Shown in pieces: positions 54,154 to 63,497 of a stretch of DNA of 64,000 nt. The stretch is from Bacillota bacterium (GTDB lineage Bacteria; Bacillota; Clostridia; Acetivibrionales; JAEXSP01), in NCBI GenBank assembly GCA_023453795.1, contig JAEXSP010000044.1:1-64000 (forward strand), in the 5' to 3' direction. Position 1 is the stretch's first letter. Each line of letters starts with the position of its first letter. The position numbers and the translations under genes are program-made. The notes beneath the pieces were generated by a model. That model did not search any database, was not told where the DNA came from, and saw only the letters and a list, made by a program, of their open reading frames with translations.

Positions 54154-54463
54154 TGCATTTCCTCCCTGGTCGGTTTATTGATATTATATCCAAATAAAGC
54201 ACCGTAATGCTTTTTGATTTTTAACCTCTGAGAATGGCTTGCTTTACTCAAAGCAGGAAAGTTGTGTCATTAATACTATACATATTATGGCTGTGTTTTT
54301 CAAGATATTTTTACCTCCCTGCCACCTGCGGCATATATCCTAAATATAACAATTTAACGGCGTTTTTCCAAATCAATGGGTATAAAATGTTTACCCGCCC
54401 TGTTAATGGTCAAAAATATAAGCAAGCAACCCGATAGGAGGTATTTATATCACGAAAAAGTAT
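54154..54463. other. Divergent leader between metG and the terpene cyclase gene
   Basis: No gene is seen. AAAGCA/TGCTTT can pair near 54200-54215, and TATAAT is present on the minus strand before metG. A strong AGGAGG at 54436-54441 belongs to the plus-strand gene. Confidence 0.4.
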
Positions 54464-55510
54464 ATGCACGGCAATAGGCTCATATATAGATTCGCAACAA
54501 AAGTACTGCCCGAGGTGGACAAAATACTCGAGCATTATACTGGCATCTGTTCCGAAGCCCAAGACAAGGAGCTTGCCCAGCAGGCTAAAGCAAGCATTGC
54601 CATGAAGAGATTCCATTCCCAGGGAGGAAGCGCATATGCTTTATATCCCGGAACGGACATGGAGGGCGCAATCCAATTCATTGTTGCACTGCAGACCATA
54701 AGCGATTATCTGGACAATTTGTGCGACCGTGCAGGAATCTATGACGAAGCCGCATTTCGTCAGCTTCATGTATCAATGCTTGATGCGGTAGACCCGGATA
54801 GAGAGATCGGTGACTATTATATTTACTATCCGTATAAAGGCGACAATAATTACCTGAGTCGAATTGTTAACGACTGCAGGACTCAGGTGCTGCGGCTCCC
54901 CTCCTACAGCTTGGTCAAAGAAAAAGTACTGAAGTATGTAGAATTGTATTCCGAAATGCAGACATATAAGCATTTAGATGTAAATACACGTGAAATACAG
55001 CTTAGGGACTGGTCCCTAAAGCATCTTGATTCATATCCCGGCATTACAGTGTGGGAGTTTTGTGCAGCTGCCGGTTCAACACTCCTTGTCTTTACGCTTT
55101 TTGCGGCGGCTTCGGATCCCTTTCTTACAGCCGAGCAGGCAGAAAGCATTGAAAAAGCGTACTTTCCCTGGATATGCGGCCTTCATATACTTCTTGACTA
55201 CTATATAGACGCCGATGAAGATGCATTGACAGGTGAATTGAATTTTACGAGCTATTATGATAATCTCAGAGACTGTCAGGAAAGATTGGCTTATTTTCTT
55301 GAGAAATCTTTTGTCTGCACTACCGGTCTGCCATATCCAAAATTCCACAGCACCATTATCCGCGGGCTGATTTCCTTGTATCTTTCTGATCCCAAGGCTC
55401 ATACCGGTTTAAACCGAATAGCAACGATAAATCTAATTAAAAGGGGTAAAACAAGCACAAAGATATACACCCGAATATGTACATTCTTAAGAAGTATAAA
55501 CAGAATCTAA
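54464..55510 (+). CDS. YtpB-type terpene cyclase (DUF2600)
   Basis: This 348-residue protein matches DUF2600, whose characterised member YtpB makes tetraprenyl-beta-curcumene from heptaprenyl diphosphate. Family marks include SIAMKRFHSQGGSAYALYP and QTISDYLDNLCDR (the DYLDN acidic motif) and LLDYYIDADED. The annotated ATG has no close ribosome site, but AGGAGG lies 7 bases before an in-frame ATC at 54449, so the true start may be five codons earlier. A convergent polyprenyl synthase gene follows. Confidence 0.85.
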   Translation: MHGNRLIYRFATKVLPEVDKILEHYTGICSEAQDKELAQQAKASIAMKRFHSQGGSAYALYPGTDMEGAIQFIVALQTISDYLDNLCDRAGIYDEAAFRQLHVSMLDAVDPDREIGDYYIYYPYKGDNNYLSRIVNDCRTQVLRLPSYSLVKEKVLKYVELYSEMQTYKHLDVNTREIQLRDWSLKHLDSYPGITVWEFCAAAGSTLLVFTLFAAASDPFLTAEQAESIEKAYFPWICGLHILLDYYIDADEDALTGELNFTSYYDNLRDCQERLAYFLEKSFVCTTGLPYPKFHSTIIRGLISLYLSDPKAHTGLNRIATINLIKRGKTSTKIYTRICTFLRSINRI

Positions 55511-55526
55511 GCTTTGCTTTTTCCTT

Positions 55527-56525
55527 TCAGTTCATCCTTGACTCAAGAATATCTGCCATTTCGGCAAGAAACCCGGTATGGCTTGTCTTCGGCAGCTGTC
55601 CGAGGCACTCTTTAGCCTTGCTTATAAAGCTCCCGGCAACTTTGAAGCTGTCACTGATAGCACCGGATTCATAAAGAAATCGGGTTACTTCCGGTATTGT
55701 CTCAGCAGTAATACCATCTTTAAGAAGCATTTCATTCAACCGATTGCCATACTTCCTATCCTTCATAACAAGCAATACGGGAAGAGTGATATTCCCTTGA
55801 GAAAGATCCTCACCTACGGGTTTGCCAATCTTATCGGCATCACCGGAAAAATCCAAGATATCATCAATTATCTGAAAGGCCAAACCCAAATTCAAACCAT
55901 AATCCCCAATAGTCGACAGCTCGCACTGGTTGGCGCCGCCGACAAAGGCCCCGGCTTTGCAGCAATTCATAATGAATATGGCGGTTTTCTTTGCTATTCT
56001 CTCATAATACCTGTCAAAGCCCATTTTAATATTGAATTTATCCCCCGCTTGCTCAATTTCTCCGACACACATATTCTGAATCGAATCCACCATAAGCTTT
56101 AGTGGAACAGAAAGCTTTTGATCCGCTAATATGCTGAATGCCTTGGCAAATAAATAATCTCCGCAGAGGACAGCGTAATGGTTGTCCCACTTTTTATTGA
56201 CGGATTGCCTGTTCCTTCTCACCGGAGACTTATCAATTATGTCATCATGCACAAGAGAAGCCATGTGTATCAGTTCGGCTGAAACGGCAGTATCCAGCAG
56301 CTCATCCTTATTTTGAGAAAATATCAGTCCGCAGTGAAGAACCAACTGAGGCCTTATTCGTTTCCCACCGGCATTCATTGTATAAGTACATATTTCCCTT
56401 ACTGTTCCGGTACTGTCAGATAGATGCTCCGCCAATCTTTTCTCCAGAATTTCATAACCGTCTATCTTTACTGCTTCTATTTTGCAGCTTTGCATTTTGG
56501 ATTCCTGAATCTGAATAGTTTCCAA
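55527..56525 (-). CDS. Trans-polyprenyl diphosphate synthase
   Basis: This 332-residue enzyme has both Asp-rich motifs, LVHDDIID and FQIIDDILD, and the GGKRIRPQL isopentenyl site. It elongates allylic diphosphates by isopentenyl units. Chain length cannot be read from the sequence. Because the neighbour is a YtpB-type cyclase, it might supply a C35 or similar chain for a spore terpenoid, or alternatively the menaquinone or undecaprenyl side chain. Confidence 0.93.
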   Translation of the reverse strand: METIQIQESKMQSCKIEAVKIDGYEILEKRLAEHLSDSTGTVREICTYTMNAGGKRIRPQLVLHCGLIFSQNKDELLDTAVSAELIHMASLVHDDIIDKSPVRRNRQSVNKKWDNHYAVLCGDYLFAKAFSILADQKLSVPLKLMVDSIQNMCVGEIEQAGDKFNIKMGFDRYYERIAKKTAIFIMNCCKAGAFVGGANQCELSTIGDYGLNLGLAFQIIDDILDFSGDADKIGKPVGEDLSQGNITLPVLLVMKDRKYGNRLNEMLLKDGITAETIPEVTRFLYESGAISDSFKVAGSFISKAKECLGQLPKTSHTGFLAEMADILESRMN

Positions 56526-56609
56526 ATCATTTCTCCCTTGTATATTATAGTGTTTCTAAAATATATTATATCCCCATTACCGAACACTATTATCTCTAGC
56601 CCATAAACA

Positions 56610-57143
56610 TTATTTTCCAAAAATCAAACCGCATATCCAGACTGAAACTATTACCGATGCAAGATCAGCTATCAGAGCAGCCGCCAAGGTATACCTTATA
56701 TTTTTAATTCCAACAGAACCGAAGTAAACTGTAAGCGTATAAAAAATGGTTTCCGTTGACCCCATCATGGTTGACGCAACTCTTCCCGCAAAAGAATCCG
56801 GTCCGTTTTGCTTAATAATATCAGATACCAGCGCAAGGGATCCGCTGCCCGATACAGGCCGAAGCAGAGCCAAAGGCAGCGCTTCAGACGGCATCCCTAT
56901 AGCATTTGTGAAAGGCTTGATCGCATAAACAAGCAGATCCAGGGCCCCGGATGCTCTGAATACACCAATGGCAGCCAATAATCCGACCAGAGGCGGCAAA
57001 ATCCTTATTATAGTGCTTATTCCTTCCTTTGCGCTTTCAACAAAGACATCATACACTTTAATCCCTTTATATACGCCGGTTATAAGGATGACAAAGAACA
57101 TCACAGGTATTGCACATGTCGATAAAGCCTTTATAATATACAT
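56610..57143 (-). CDS. spmB: Spore maturation protein B
   Basis: This 177-residue membrane protein has several helices and the nucleoside-transporter-gate pattern (PLVGLLAAIGVFRASGALD, PVSGSGSLALVSD). In Bacillus SpmA and SpmB are needed for core dehydration and heat resistance of spores. It follows spmA by 30 bases. Confidence 0.93.
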   Translation of the reverse strand: MYIIKALSTCAIPVMFFVILITGVYKGIKVYDVFVESAKEGISTIIRILPPLVGLLAAIGVFRASGALDLLVYAIKPFTNAIGMPSEALPLALLRPVSGSGSLALVSDIIKQNGPDSFAGRVASTMMGSTETIFYTLTVYFGSVGIKNIRYTLAAALIADLASVIVSVWICGLIFGK

Positions 57144-57173
57144 CTTTTCCTCTACTAAAAATTTATATTTTCA

Positions 57174-57773
57174 TCATCTTCTTCCGGTAATCGAAAAAAA
57201 CCTTACCGCAATAATTCCGGCTATAGTTGCACATGAAGAGGCAATCCATATCGGGCCGATTATTTCGGCAGGATTCCGGGAGCCTGCAAGAGAACGGATT
57301 GTAATTATAGTCGCAGGTATCAGCTGAATTGCTGCAGTATTCAGCACCAGGAACATACTCATTGAATTGGTTGCCGTGTCTTTTTGAGGATTTAATTTCT
57401 GCAATTCACCCATTGCTTTAATTCCCAATGGCGTAGCTGCATTTCCGAGTCCGAAAAGGTTGGCTACCATATTCATGACTATTGCGCCGATTGCAGGATG
57501 CTTTTTCGGAACCTCAGGAAACAAAAATGCTGTAACAGGTCTGACAAACCGTGCAATCATTGATACAAGGCCGCTTTTTTCCGCAATCCCCATCAGACCG
57601 GTCCAAAGGCACATAACTCCCAGCAGGCCAATGCATAATTCAACAGCATTTTTTGCCGAACCTATTATAGCCTGGGTAACAGCATCCATCCTTCCGTTAA
57701 TTGCACCAACAATAAAACCTATAAGCAGCAAAGCCATCCAAATATAATTAAGCATGATATACCCCGGCATCAA
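57174..57773 (-). CDS. spmA: Spore maturation protein A
   Basis: This 199-residue membrane protein has a gate domain (IGAIVMNMVANLFGLGNAA, then TPLG). It is the first gene of the spmAB operon. Mother-cell expression under sigma-E is expected from family knowledge; no promoter match was confirmed. Confidence 0.93.
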   Translation of the reverse strand: MMPGYIMLNYIWMALLLIGFIVGAINGRMDAVTQAIIGSAKNAVELCIGLLGVMCLWTGLMGIAEKSGLVSMIARFVRPVTAFLFPEVPKKHPAIGAIVMNMVANLFGLGNAATPLGIKAMGELQKLNPQKDTATNSMSMFLVLNTAAIQLIPATIITIRSLAGSRNPAEIIGPIWIASSCATIAGIIAVRFFSITGRR

Positions 57774-58065
57774 CGTTCCGCTAAGAAATTATATGTCCTC
57801 TTCTAACCAAATATTCAGAACCTCAGGTTATTCATCTTCGACATATTTTCAACGTATTTTGACGTATTTTGTCGAATTTTAGTTTGATATTTCCAGTAAA
57901 TTTATACAACTTGCTCTATTACGCCCTTCCCCTCAGGCACCTGTCCAAATGCAGGAATATACCACGGCAGTTAGTAAACAAGCTTTTTTCAAATAATGCA
58001 ACTTTTTAATGGGAAATACTTCATAAACTGTCATAACATTTTTTTGAATTTTTTTGAATATCTTG
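57774..58065. other. Divergent intergenic region, spmA and abrB
   Basis: No gene. Poly-A/T tracts and two GAATTTTTTTG-like repeats (58040-58058) precede the abrB promoter; AbrB-type proteins bind such A/T-rich sequence, so autoregulation is possible. Confidence 0.35.
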
Positions 58066-58094
58066 TTGACGATTACTGGAATTAATGGTATTAT
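58066..58094 (+). promoter_or_regulatory. Sigma-A promoter of abrB
   Basis: TTGACG, 17 bases, TATTAT; the start codon follows 49 bases later with AGGAGG. Confidence 0.8.
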
Positions 58095-58142
58095 GAATTC
58101 AGAGAATAATGTCGAATACTGTAATATTTAGGAGGAGTAAAC

Positions 58143-58382
58143 ATGAAGTCTACAGGTATAGTAAGAAAGGTTGATGAACTCGGCAGAGTAGTGCTTCCTA
58201 TCGAATTAAGGAGAACTCTCGATATTGCCGAAAAAGATGCTCTTGAAATTTACGTAGATGGAGCAACAATTATACTTAAAAAGTACGAACCAGCATGCAT
58301 CTTCTGTGGAGATGCCAAGGATGTAACTGTCTACAAAGGCAAAAACATTTGCCCGGCTTGTATGAGAGAACTAAAAAAATAA
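58143..58382 (+). CDS. abrB: AbrB-family transition-state regulator
   Basis: This 79-residue protein has the AbrB swapped-hairpin domain (STGIVRKVDELGRVVLPIEL, then RRTLDI) and a C-terminal zinc-type CIFCG ... CPAC pair, usual in clostridial AbrB. It represses stationary-phase genes during growth. The position beside rsmI matches Bacillus. Confidence 0.95.
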   Translation: MKSTGIVRKVDELGRVVLPIELRRTLDIAEKDALEIYVDGATIILKKYEPACIFCGDAKDVTVYKGKNICPACMRELKK

Positions 58383-58402
58383 GAAGTTATTAAATCTATT
58401 AT

Positions 58403-58432
58403 AAAAAGGCTGGATTAATTCCAGTCTTTTTA
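58403..58432 (+). terminator. abrB terminator
   Basis: AAAAAGGCTGGA pairs with TCCAGTCTTTTT. Confidence 0.9.
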
Positions 58433-58456
58433 TATTTGCAACACATTTCATATATA

Positions 58457-59311
58457 TTATTGATCAAGCAAACCGTTATATACGTCCCGTTTGCTTATTC
58501 CACGGTCCTCAGCTACCTTTTTCATAGCCTCTTTCTTATCCAGTCCCTTATGCAAATATACTTCCATATGCTGTTCCAGGGTTAAACTATCCCATTTTTT
58601 CTGTTCTGTCTCAATAAGCTGTGCTTCCTCAAGCCCTTCAAGGATAAGGACAAATTCACCCTTAGGCGGTGTCTTCTCATAGAACTCAATAGCTTCACTC
58701 AATGTACAGCGTATTGTCTCTTCAAACCTTTTTGTCAGTTCCCTTGCCAAAACTATTTTTCTTTCGCCAAGAATTTCATACAAATCCTTTAGAGTATATA
58801 AGAGTTTATGCGGCGCTTCATATAGAACTATTGTCCGTACTTCATTTTTTAAGGATTGTATTCTTTCTTTTCTTGATCTTTTATTAACAGTAATAAACCC
58901 TTCAAAAGCAAACCTTCCCGTGGGCATACCCGACATTATCAATCCGGTTATGGCAGCGACAGGACCCGGTATCGCGGTTACTTTGATATCATTTTCAATT
59001 GCCAGCTTGACTAGATCCTCCCCCGGGTCAGAAATCCCTGGTGTCCCGGCATCCGAAACAAGAGCGATATTCTTCCCTTCATTCAAAAGAGATATTAAAT
59101 AGTTGCCCTTTAGGGTCTTATTATGTTCATAGTAGCTTACAAGAGGCTTCTTAATTTCAAAATGGTTCAAAAGCTTAAGCGTTTGCCTCGTATCTTCAGC
59201 AGCAATAATATCGGCTTCCCGAAGGACTCTGAGCGCTCGTAATGTTATATCCTCAAGGTTTCCTATAGGAGTCGAGACAAGAAATAAAACACCTTTTTCA
59301 CTCAATTTCAT
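58457..59311 (-). CDS. rsmI: 16S rRNA 2'-O-ribose C1402 methyltransferase RsmI
   Basis: This 284-residue tetrapyrrole-methylase-fold enzyme has LVSTPIGNLEDITLRAL at the start, AAEDTRQT, SDAGTPGISDPG and a C-terminal helix-turn-helix-like tail. It methylates C1402 of 16S rRNA. Its start overlaps the yabB stop by 14 bases, so the genes are coupled. Confidence 0.97.
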   Translation of the reverse strand: MKLSEKGVLFLVSTPIGNLEDITLRALRVLREADIIAAEDTRQTLKLLNHFEIKKPLVSYYEHNKTLKGNYLISLLNEGKNIALVSDAGTPGISDPGEDLVKLAIENDIKVTAIPGPVAAITGLIMSGMPTGRFAFEGFITVNKRSRKERIQSLKNEVRTIVLYEAPHKLLYTLKDLYEILGERKIVLARELTKRFEETIRCTLSEAIEFYEKTPPKGEFVLILEGLEEAQLIETEQKKWDSLTLEQHMEVYLHKGLDKKEAMKKVAEDRGISKRDVYNGLLDQ

Positions 59312-60053
59312 AACCCTCTCTGCAATAAATCCTGTTTATTTCTTCAGAAAATCTTCCGTTTTCATCATAGACATATAAAGGTTCCATCATTTTCAACTGG
59401 GGCCTGCCTCCTCTGGAACCCTTTATAAGCAGCAGGTTAGCCTTTTTGTACGGGGATGGATGGACAAAGCGCATGTACTTCGGTTCTATTCCATAGCTTC
59501 TCATCAGGCAGACAATGTCAACAAGCCTTTCAGGCCTGTGAACCATAGCCAATTGCCCTCCTGTTGCAAGAAGCTTACTGCCGGCCTGAATAACATCCTC
59601 CAGCGTACATAATATTTCATGCCTTGATATGGCTTTTGAATCGGACGGATTGACCAAGCCTCCGCCGCTGTTCATATAAGGCGGATTTGTTACCACAACG
59701 TTAAATTTTGCGGCTCCAAACCGTTCTATGCTGTCCTTAATATCACCAAGTTCAATTTTGACCCTTTCCTGAAGGTCATTCAGCATTACGCTTCTTTTTG
59801 CCATTTCCGCCATGTCTGCCTGTATCTCAAGCCCGGTTATTTCAGAAGCTTCTGTTTTCCCTGCCAGCAAAACAGGAATAATTCCTGTTCCTGTGCCCAA
59901 GTCCATTACCCTGTCTTTTTTCTTTATATCCGCAAAATCAGCAAGAAGAACAGCATCTACGCCAAAGCAAAAGCCGTCAATCTTCTGAATTATTTTCAAG
60001 CCTTTATACTGCAAATCATCTATTCTCTCGTTTTCCAGAAGCTGTATATCCAT
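59298..60053 (-). CDS. tRNA1(Val) A37 N6-methyltransferase-like protein (YabB/TrmN6)
   Basis: Start at 60053 follows AAAGGAAAG. The 251-residue protein has an AdoMet site (VMDLGTGTGIIPVLLAGK) and the N6-adenine motif NPPY (VVTNPPYMNSGGG). Homologues methylate A37 of tRNA1-Val. It is in the yabB position of the conserved cluster. Confidence 0.92.
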   Translation of the reverse strand: MDIQLLENERIDDLQYKGLKIIQKIDGFCFGVDAVLLADFADIKKKDRVMDLGTGTGIIPVLLAGKTEASEITGLEIQADMAEMAKRSVMLNDLQERVKIELGDIKDSIERFGAAKFNVVVTNPPYMNSGGGLVNPSDSKAISRHEILCTLEDVIQAGSKLLATGGQLAMVHRPERLVDIVCLMRSYGIEPKYMRFVHPSPYKKANLLLIKGSRGGRPQLKMMEPLYVYDENGRFSEEINRIYCREGYEIE

Positions 60054-60094
60054 AGCTTTCCTTTCGCATTTGAAATAAAACCTGAAGGTAAACA

Positions 60095-60122
60095 AAAAGG
60101 CCAAGTAAGCGTAACTTACCTG
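60095..60122 (-). terminator. Ferredoxin gene terminator
   Basis: CAGGTAAG-N5-CTTACTTG, then GCCTTTTTGTTT, on the minus strand, 18 bases past the ferredoxin stop. Confidence 0.75.
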
Positions 60123-60139
60123 ACCTCTTTATCATGATA

Positions 60140-60310
60140 TTATTTCTGTTGCGGAGCGTCAACAGGACAAACATTTGCGCATGCTCCACATTCAATACAT
60201 GCGTCAGCATCTATAATGTATGCGTTTTCACCTGCTGAAATACATGATACAGGGCACTCTGATTCGCAAGCGCCGCAGCTGATACAAGCTTCATTGATAA
60301 CATATGCCAT
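60140..60310 (-). CDS. 2[4Fe-4S] clostridial-type ferredoxin
   Basis: A 56-residue protein below usual length cut-offs, preceded by AGGAGGTG. Two C-x2-C-x2-C-x3-CP motifs (CISCGACESECP and CIECGACANVCP) hold the two clusters. It is a low-potential electron carrier for anaerobic redox enzymes. It interrupts the Bacillus-like order, where yabA would sit. Confidence 0.97.
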   Translation of the reverse strand: MAYVINEACISCGACESECPVSCISAGENAYIIDADACIECGACANVCPVDAPQQK

Positions 60311-60419
60311 TTTTGTTGCACCTCCTGTGTAAATTACTTACATAGCTATTCAAATTTTATATTAATTTTCTCTCTTTTGCAACTATATCTTCAAAAAGTT
60401 TAAATATTCAAGCAAGCTA

Positions 60420-61298
60420 CTAGTCTTCAAGCTGCTTTAAGACTTCCAAATCTATGTCTTGATCCTCATCGATCCTTACATCTTTTATAATCTTTACTTC
60501 ATCTGCTTTGTATATCTTTAAATCCGTTTCATTTCCCTTATCAAGCTTGACCTTCACAAGCTCCTTCAGCATGCTTATTTCCATAACTGTTCCCTGTCCC
60601 TCGGCGGTTTCGACTATTGCACCTACCTTGGGTACTCTTTCTATTATATCCTCATAAGCATCCTGTTCATACTTCAAACAGCACATGAGCCTTCCGCATG
60701 TACCGGATATCTTTGTAGGATTAAGAGAGAGCCCCTGTTCCTTAGCCATTTTAATCGAAACAGGCTGGAATTCACCGAGAAAAGACTTGCAGCATAAAAT
60801 GCGCCCGCAGATTCCGATTCCACCCATCATTTTGGATTCATCCCTTACACCTATCTGCCTCAGTTCTATCCTTGTTTTGAAAACAGCTGCCAGATCCTTT
60901 ACAAGCTCCCTGAAGTCTACTCTTCCATCCGCTGTAAAGTAAAATAAAACCTTATTATTGTCGAAGGTATACTCTACATCAATCAATTTCATCTGGAGAT
61001 TGTGATCTTTTATCTTTTTCAGGCATATTTCAAAAGCTTCTTTTTCCTTTTTCTGATTATCCTCTGCGTGCTGACTGTCTTCTTCTGTTGCTATCCTGAT
61101 GACCTTTTTTAAAGGAGCGACTATTTCCTCATCAGGAACCTCCCTGTTAGATACTACAACCTCGCCATATTCGATACCCCTTGCTGTTTCAACTATTGCA
61201 TAGGAATTAACTTCTATTTTAAGTTCGTCCGGATCAAAATAATATATCTTCCCTGCCTTTTTAAATCTTACCCCTACTACATTAACCATTAAGTTCAA
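60420..61298 (-). CDS. ricT: PSP1-domain protein YaaT/RicT
   Basis: This 292-residue protein has the PSP1 domain and the conserved cysteine-rich core (GIGICGRILCCKSFL, SGTCGRLMCCLKYEQ). In Bacillus, RicT joins RicA and RicF in an Fe-S complex acting with RNase Y on mRNA maturation and affecting sporulation. It overlaps holB by 4 bases. Confidence 0.95.
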   Translation of the reverse strand: MNLMVNVVGVRFKKAGKIYYFDPDELKIEVNSYAIVETARGIEYGEVVVSNREVPDEEIVAPLKKVIRIATEEDSQHAEDNQKKEKEAFEICLKKIKDHNLQMKLIDVEYTFDNNKVLFYFTADGRVDFRELVKDLAAVFKTRIELRQIGVRDESKMMGGIGICGRILCCKSFLGEFQPVSIKMAKEQGLSLNPTKISGTCGRLMCCLKYEQDAYEDIIERVPKVGAIVETAEGQGTVMEISMLKELVKVKLDKGNETDLKIYKADEVKIIKDVRIDEDQDIDLEVLKQLED

Positions 61299-62278
61299 TC
61301 CTCCTGAAGCTTCATAAGCATTACCTCTATGGAAAGTTGGAAATTGGCATTTTGTTTTATATTCCTGCGGGTTTCCTCGATAATTTCCATATTCTTTGAA
61401 AGTTTAAGCATCGAGAACTCCTGCGCATTACTTAATATAATATCCTTTTTATCCGAATTAATCAATAGAATTTCATTACCTGAAGTTCTTGATACCAGCA
61501 TATCCCTGTAGACAAGGAGCATTATATCGAGAATATTGTCAATGCTGTTTTTGTTGGCTTCAAAATAGTCATATATGTCAAAAACACCTTCCAGCCCTGA
61601 TTTGGCTAACCTGAATACTATCCCCATCGCATTATCCCTGAGTTGTCCGAATTCTTCAGATTCGGCAAGCTCCAAGGCATTTCCTATCACTCCATCAGAA
61701 AACGAAGCTATAAAGTCAATATTTCCAAGATTGCTTCCGAATCTTGACTGCAATAAACTACGGACCTCATCATAGTTATTTTTCCTGAAATTGCATTTCT
61801 GAGTCCTGGATCGTATAGTTTCCAGCAAAGCATTTGCGTTATATGTCGTCAGCAGCAGCACTGCATAGGATGGCGGCTCTTCAAGGATTTTAAGAAGGCA
61901 ATTCTGCGCCTGCACAGTCATTCTGTCCGAATCAGCTATGAGATAGACCTTCCTTTTGGAATACATCGGCTTGATAATTATATCGCTTTGGAGCTTCCTT
62001 ATTTCCTCTATACTTATATTGGCATCCGCACTTTGCCCTATCATAAAAAAATCCGGATTGGAACCCATCTCCAGCATGCTGCAGGAAGGGCATCCACAAT
62101 TGCTGTCTTTACCGCTGCCCTGACATAGAAGCATCTGGGCAAATTCCCTTGCAACACTTTTTTTCCCGATGCCTCTTGGGCCGGTGAACATATAAGCATG
62201 TCCGATTCTATCTGATTCAATTGAGCCTTTGAGGCTCGAAATTATTTCCTTCTGTCCTATTATGCCTTTGAAATTCAT
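61295..62278 (-). CDS. holB: DNA polymerase III delta-prime subunit
   Basis: This 327-residue clamp-loader protein has a P-loop (GPRGIGKKSVA), a zinc module (CQGSGKDSNCGCPSC), and the LLKILEEPP and SRTQ segments of the delta-prime/gamma family. It helps load the sliding clamp. It is in the usual tmk-yaaR-holB-ricT operon. Confidence 0.95.
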   Translation of the reverse strand: MNFKGIIGQKEIISSLKGSIESDRIGHAYMFTGPRGIGKKSVAREFAQMLLCQGSGKDSNCGCPSCSMLEMGSNPDFFMIGQSADANISIEEIRKLQSDIIIKPMYSKRKVYLIADSDRMTVQAQNCLLKILEEPPSYAVLLLTTYNANALLETIRSRTQKCNFRKNNYDEVRSLLQSRFGSNLGNIDFIASFSDGVIGNALELAESEEFGQLRDNAMGIVFRLAKSGLEGVFDIYDYFEANKNSIDNILDIMLLVYRDMLVSRTSGNEILLINSDKKDIILSNAQEFSMLKLSKNMEIIEETRRNIKQNANFQLSIEVMLMKLQED

Positions 62279-62287
62279 ATCTGTCTC

Positions 62288-62755
62288 CTACATTACCATA
62301 TCAAGAATCAGGCCTCTTATGTCATCAAGCCTTTGAAGTATCCCTATATGATCTTTTTCATCCTTAAGGACATCCTTTGTGAGCTCATCAAGCTGTATAT
62401 TTATTTTCTTTACATTTGCATATGATTTATACCTTCCGCGCCTGTCCAGAAAGCTTTCCTTCGAAAATTTATGAGAATTTCCCACTGCCTCTCCCAAAAA
62501 CTCGGAAATCAGATTCTTATATATCTTAAGTTCTCTTATATCCACCTTTTTTGACAGCTTTTCGCCCTGCTCAATTATTTTATTGACGAGCTCGTTTATC
62601 CTTTGGTCAAGTTCCTGATCCTCAACCTTTCTCAATTGGCTCTGGAAGCTCAGTTCCTTGTTTTCAGATACTTTCCTGTCGTCCTTCCCTTGGACTTCTA
62701 CTGTGGTGGAAAGAGCATTTGAAGTTTCTCTTACTTTCATAGCATGTATCTCCAT
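62288..62755 (-). CDS. yaaR: YaaR family protein (DUF327)
   Basis: This 155-residue, highly charged helical protein matches the DUF327/YaaR family (about 30-150). Function is unknown. The gene lies 10 bases before holB, as in Bacillus. No membrane or signal segment. Confidence 0.9.
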   Translation of the reverse strand: MEIHAMKVRETSNALSTTVEVQGKDDRKVSENKELSFQSQLRKVEDQELDQRINELVNKIIEQGEKLSKKVDIRELKIYKNLISEFLGEAVGNSHKFSKESFLDRRGRYKSYANVKKINIQLDELTKDVLKDEKDHIGILQRLDDIRGLILDMVM

Positions 62756-62833
62756 TCATGAAAAGTATATTGACCGATTATTATTCTTCACACCTTTTTA
62801 TACTGTTCAACATAAACTAACCTTTTATTGCCC

Positions 62834-63454
62834 CTAAAACAATTTATCGAGCCAAATCTTAATATTTTCAGCTATTTCTCCGATACTTCTGCTGCTGTCA
62901 ATTGATTTAATTCTGTCCGGGTATAACAAAGCCAGTTTTTTGTATCCTTCATATACCCGCAAATGGAAATCCATCTTTTCCTGCTCTATCCTGTCCGCTC
63001 CGGTTGATTCTATCCTTCTTTTTAAAGCAATCTCAGGGCTTATGTCAAAAAAGAAGGTTATATCCGGCTGAACCCCCTCAAGGGCTACCTGGTTTACAAG
63101 CTCTATCAGCTTAAGGTCAATGCCTCTTCCAAAGCCCTGATAGACATAGCTCGAATCAACAAACCTGTCGCATATAACAACCTTCCCTTGGTCTACAGCA
63201 GGCTTTATCACCTCAGATACATGCTGTGCCCTTGAAGCCGCATACAGAAGCATTTCAGCAGTCCTTGACATCTCTTTGTTATTTACGTCAAGGATAACCT
63301 CACGGATTTTCTCACTGATGCTCGTACCTCCGGGCTCCCTCGTAAAAACAGTTTGGTATCCCTTATCTTCTATATATTTCTTCATCAGCTTTATTTGTGT
63401 AGATTTGCCTGAGCCGTCGGTTCCTTCAACCGTAATAAACAAGCCCTTTTTCAT
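62834..63454 (-). CDS. tmk: Thymidylate kinase
   Basis: This 206-residue kinase has P-loop EGTDGSGKST, a DR-type motif (CDRFVDSSYVYQG) and the LID region (RRIESTGADRIEQE). It makes dTDP from dTMP. Upstream is a decarboxylase-family gene, as in Bacillus yaaO-tmk. Confidence 0.97.
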   Translation of the reverse strand: MKKGLFITVEGTDGSGKSTQIKLMKKYIEDKGYQTVFTREPGGTSISEKIREVILDVNNKEMSRTAEMLLYAASRAQHVSEVIKPAVDQGKVVICDRFVDSSYVYQGFGRGIDLKLIELVNQVALEGVQPDITFFFDISPEIALKRRIESTGADRIEQEKMDFHLRVYEGYKKLALLYPDRIKSIDSSRSIGEIAENIKIWLDKLF

Positions 63455-63497
63455 TTGTACCCTCCCCGAGTATTATCTATGCTGATATTATATCACA

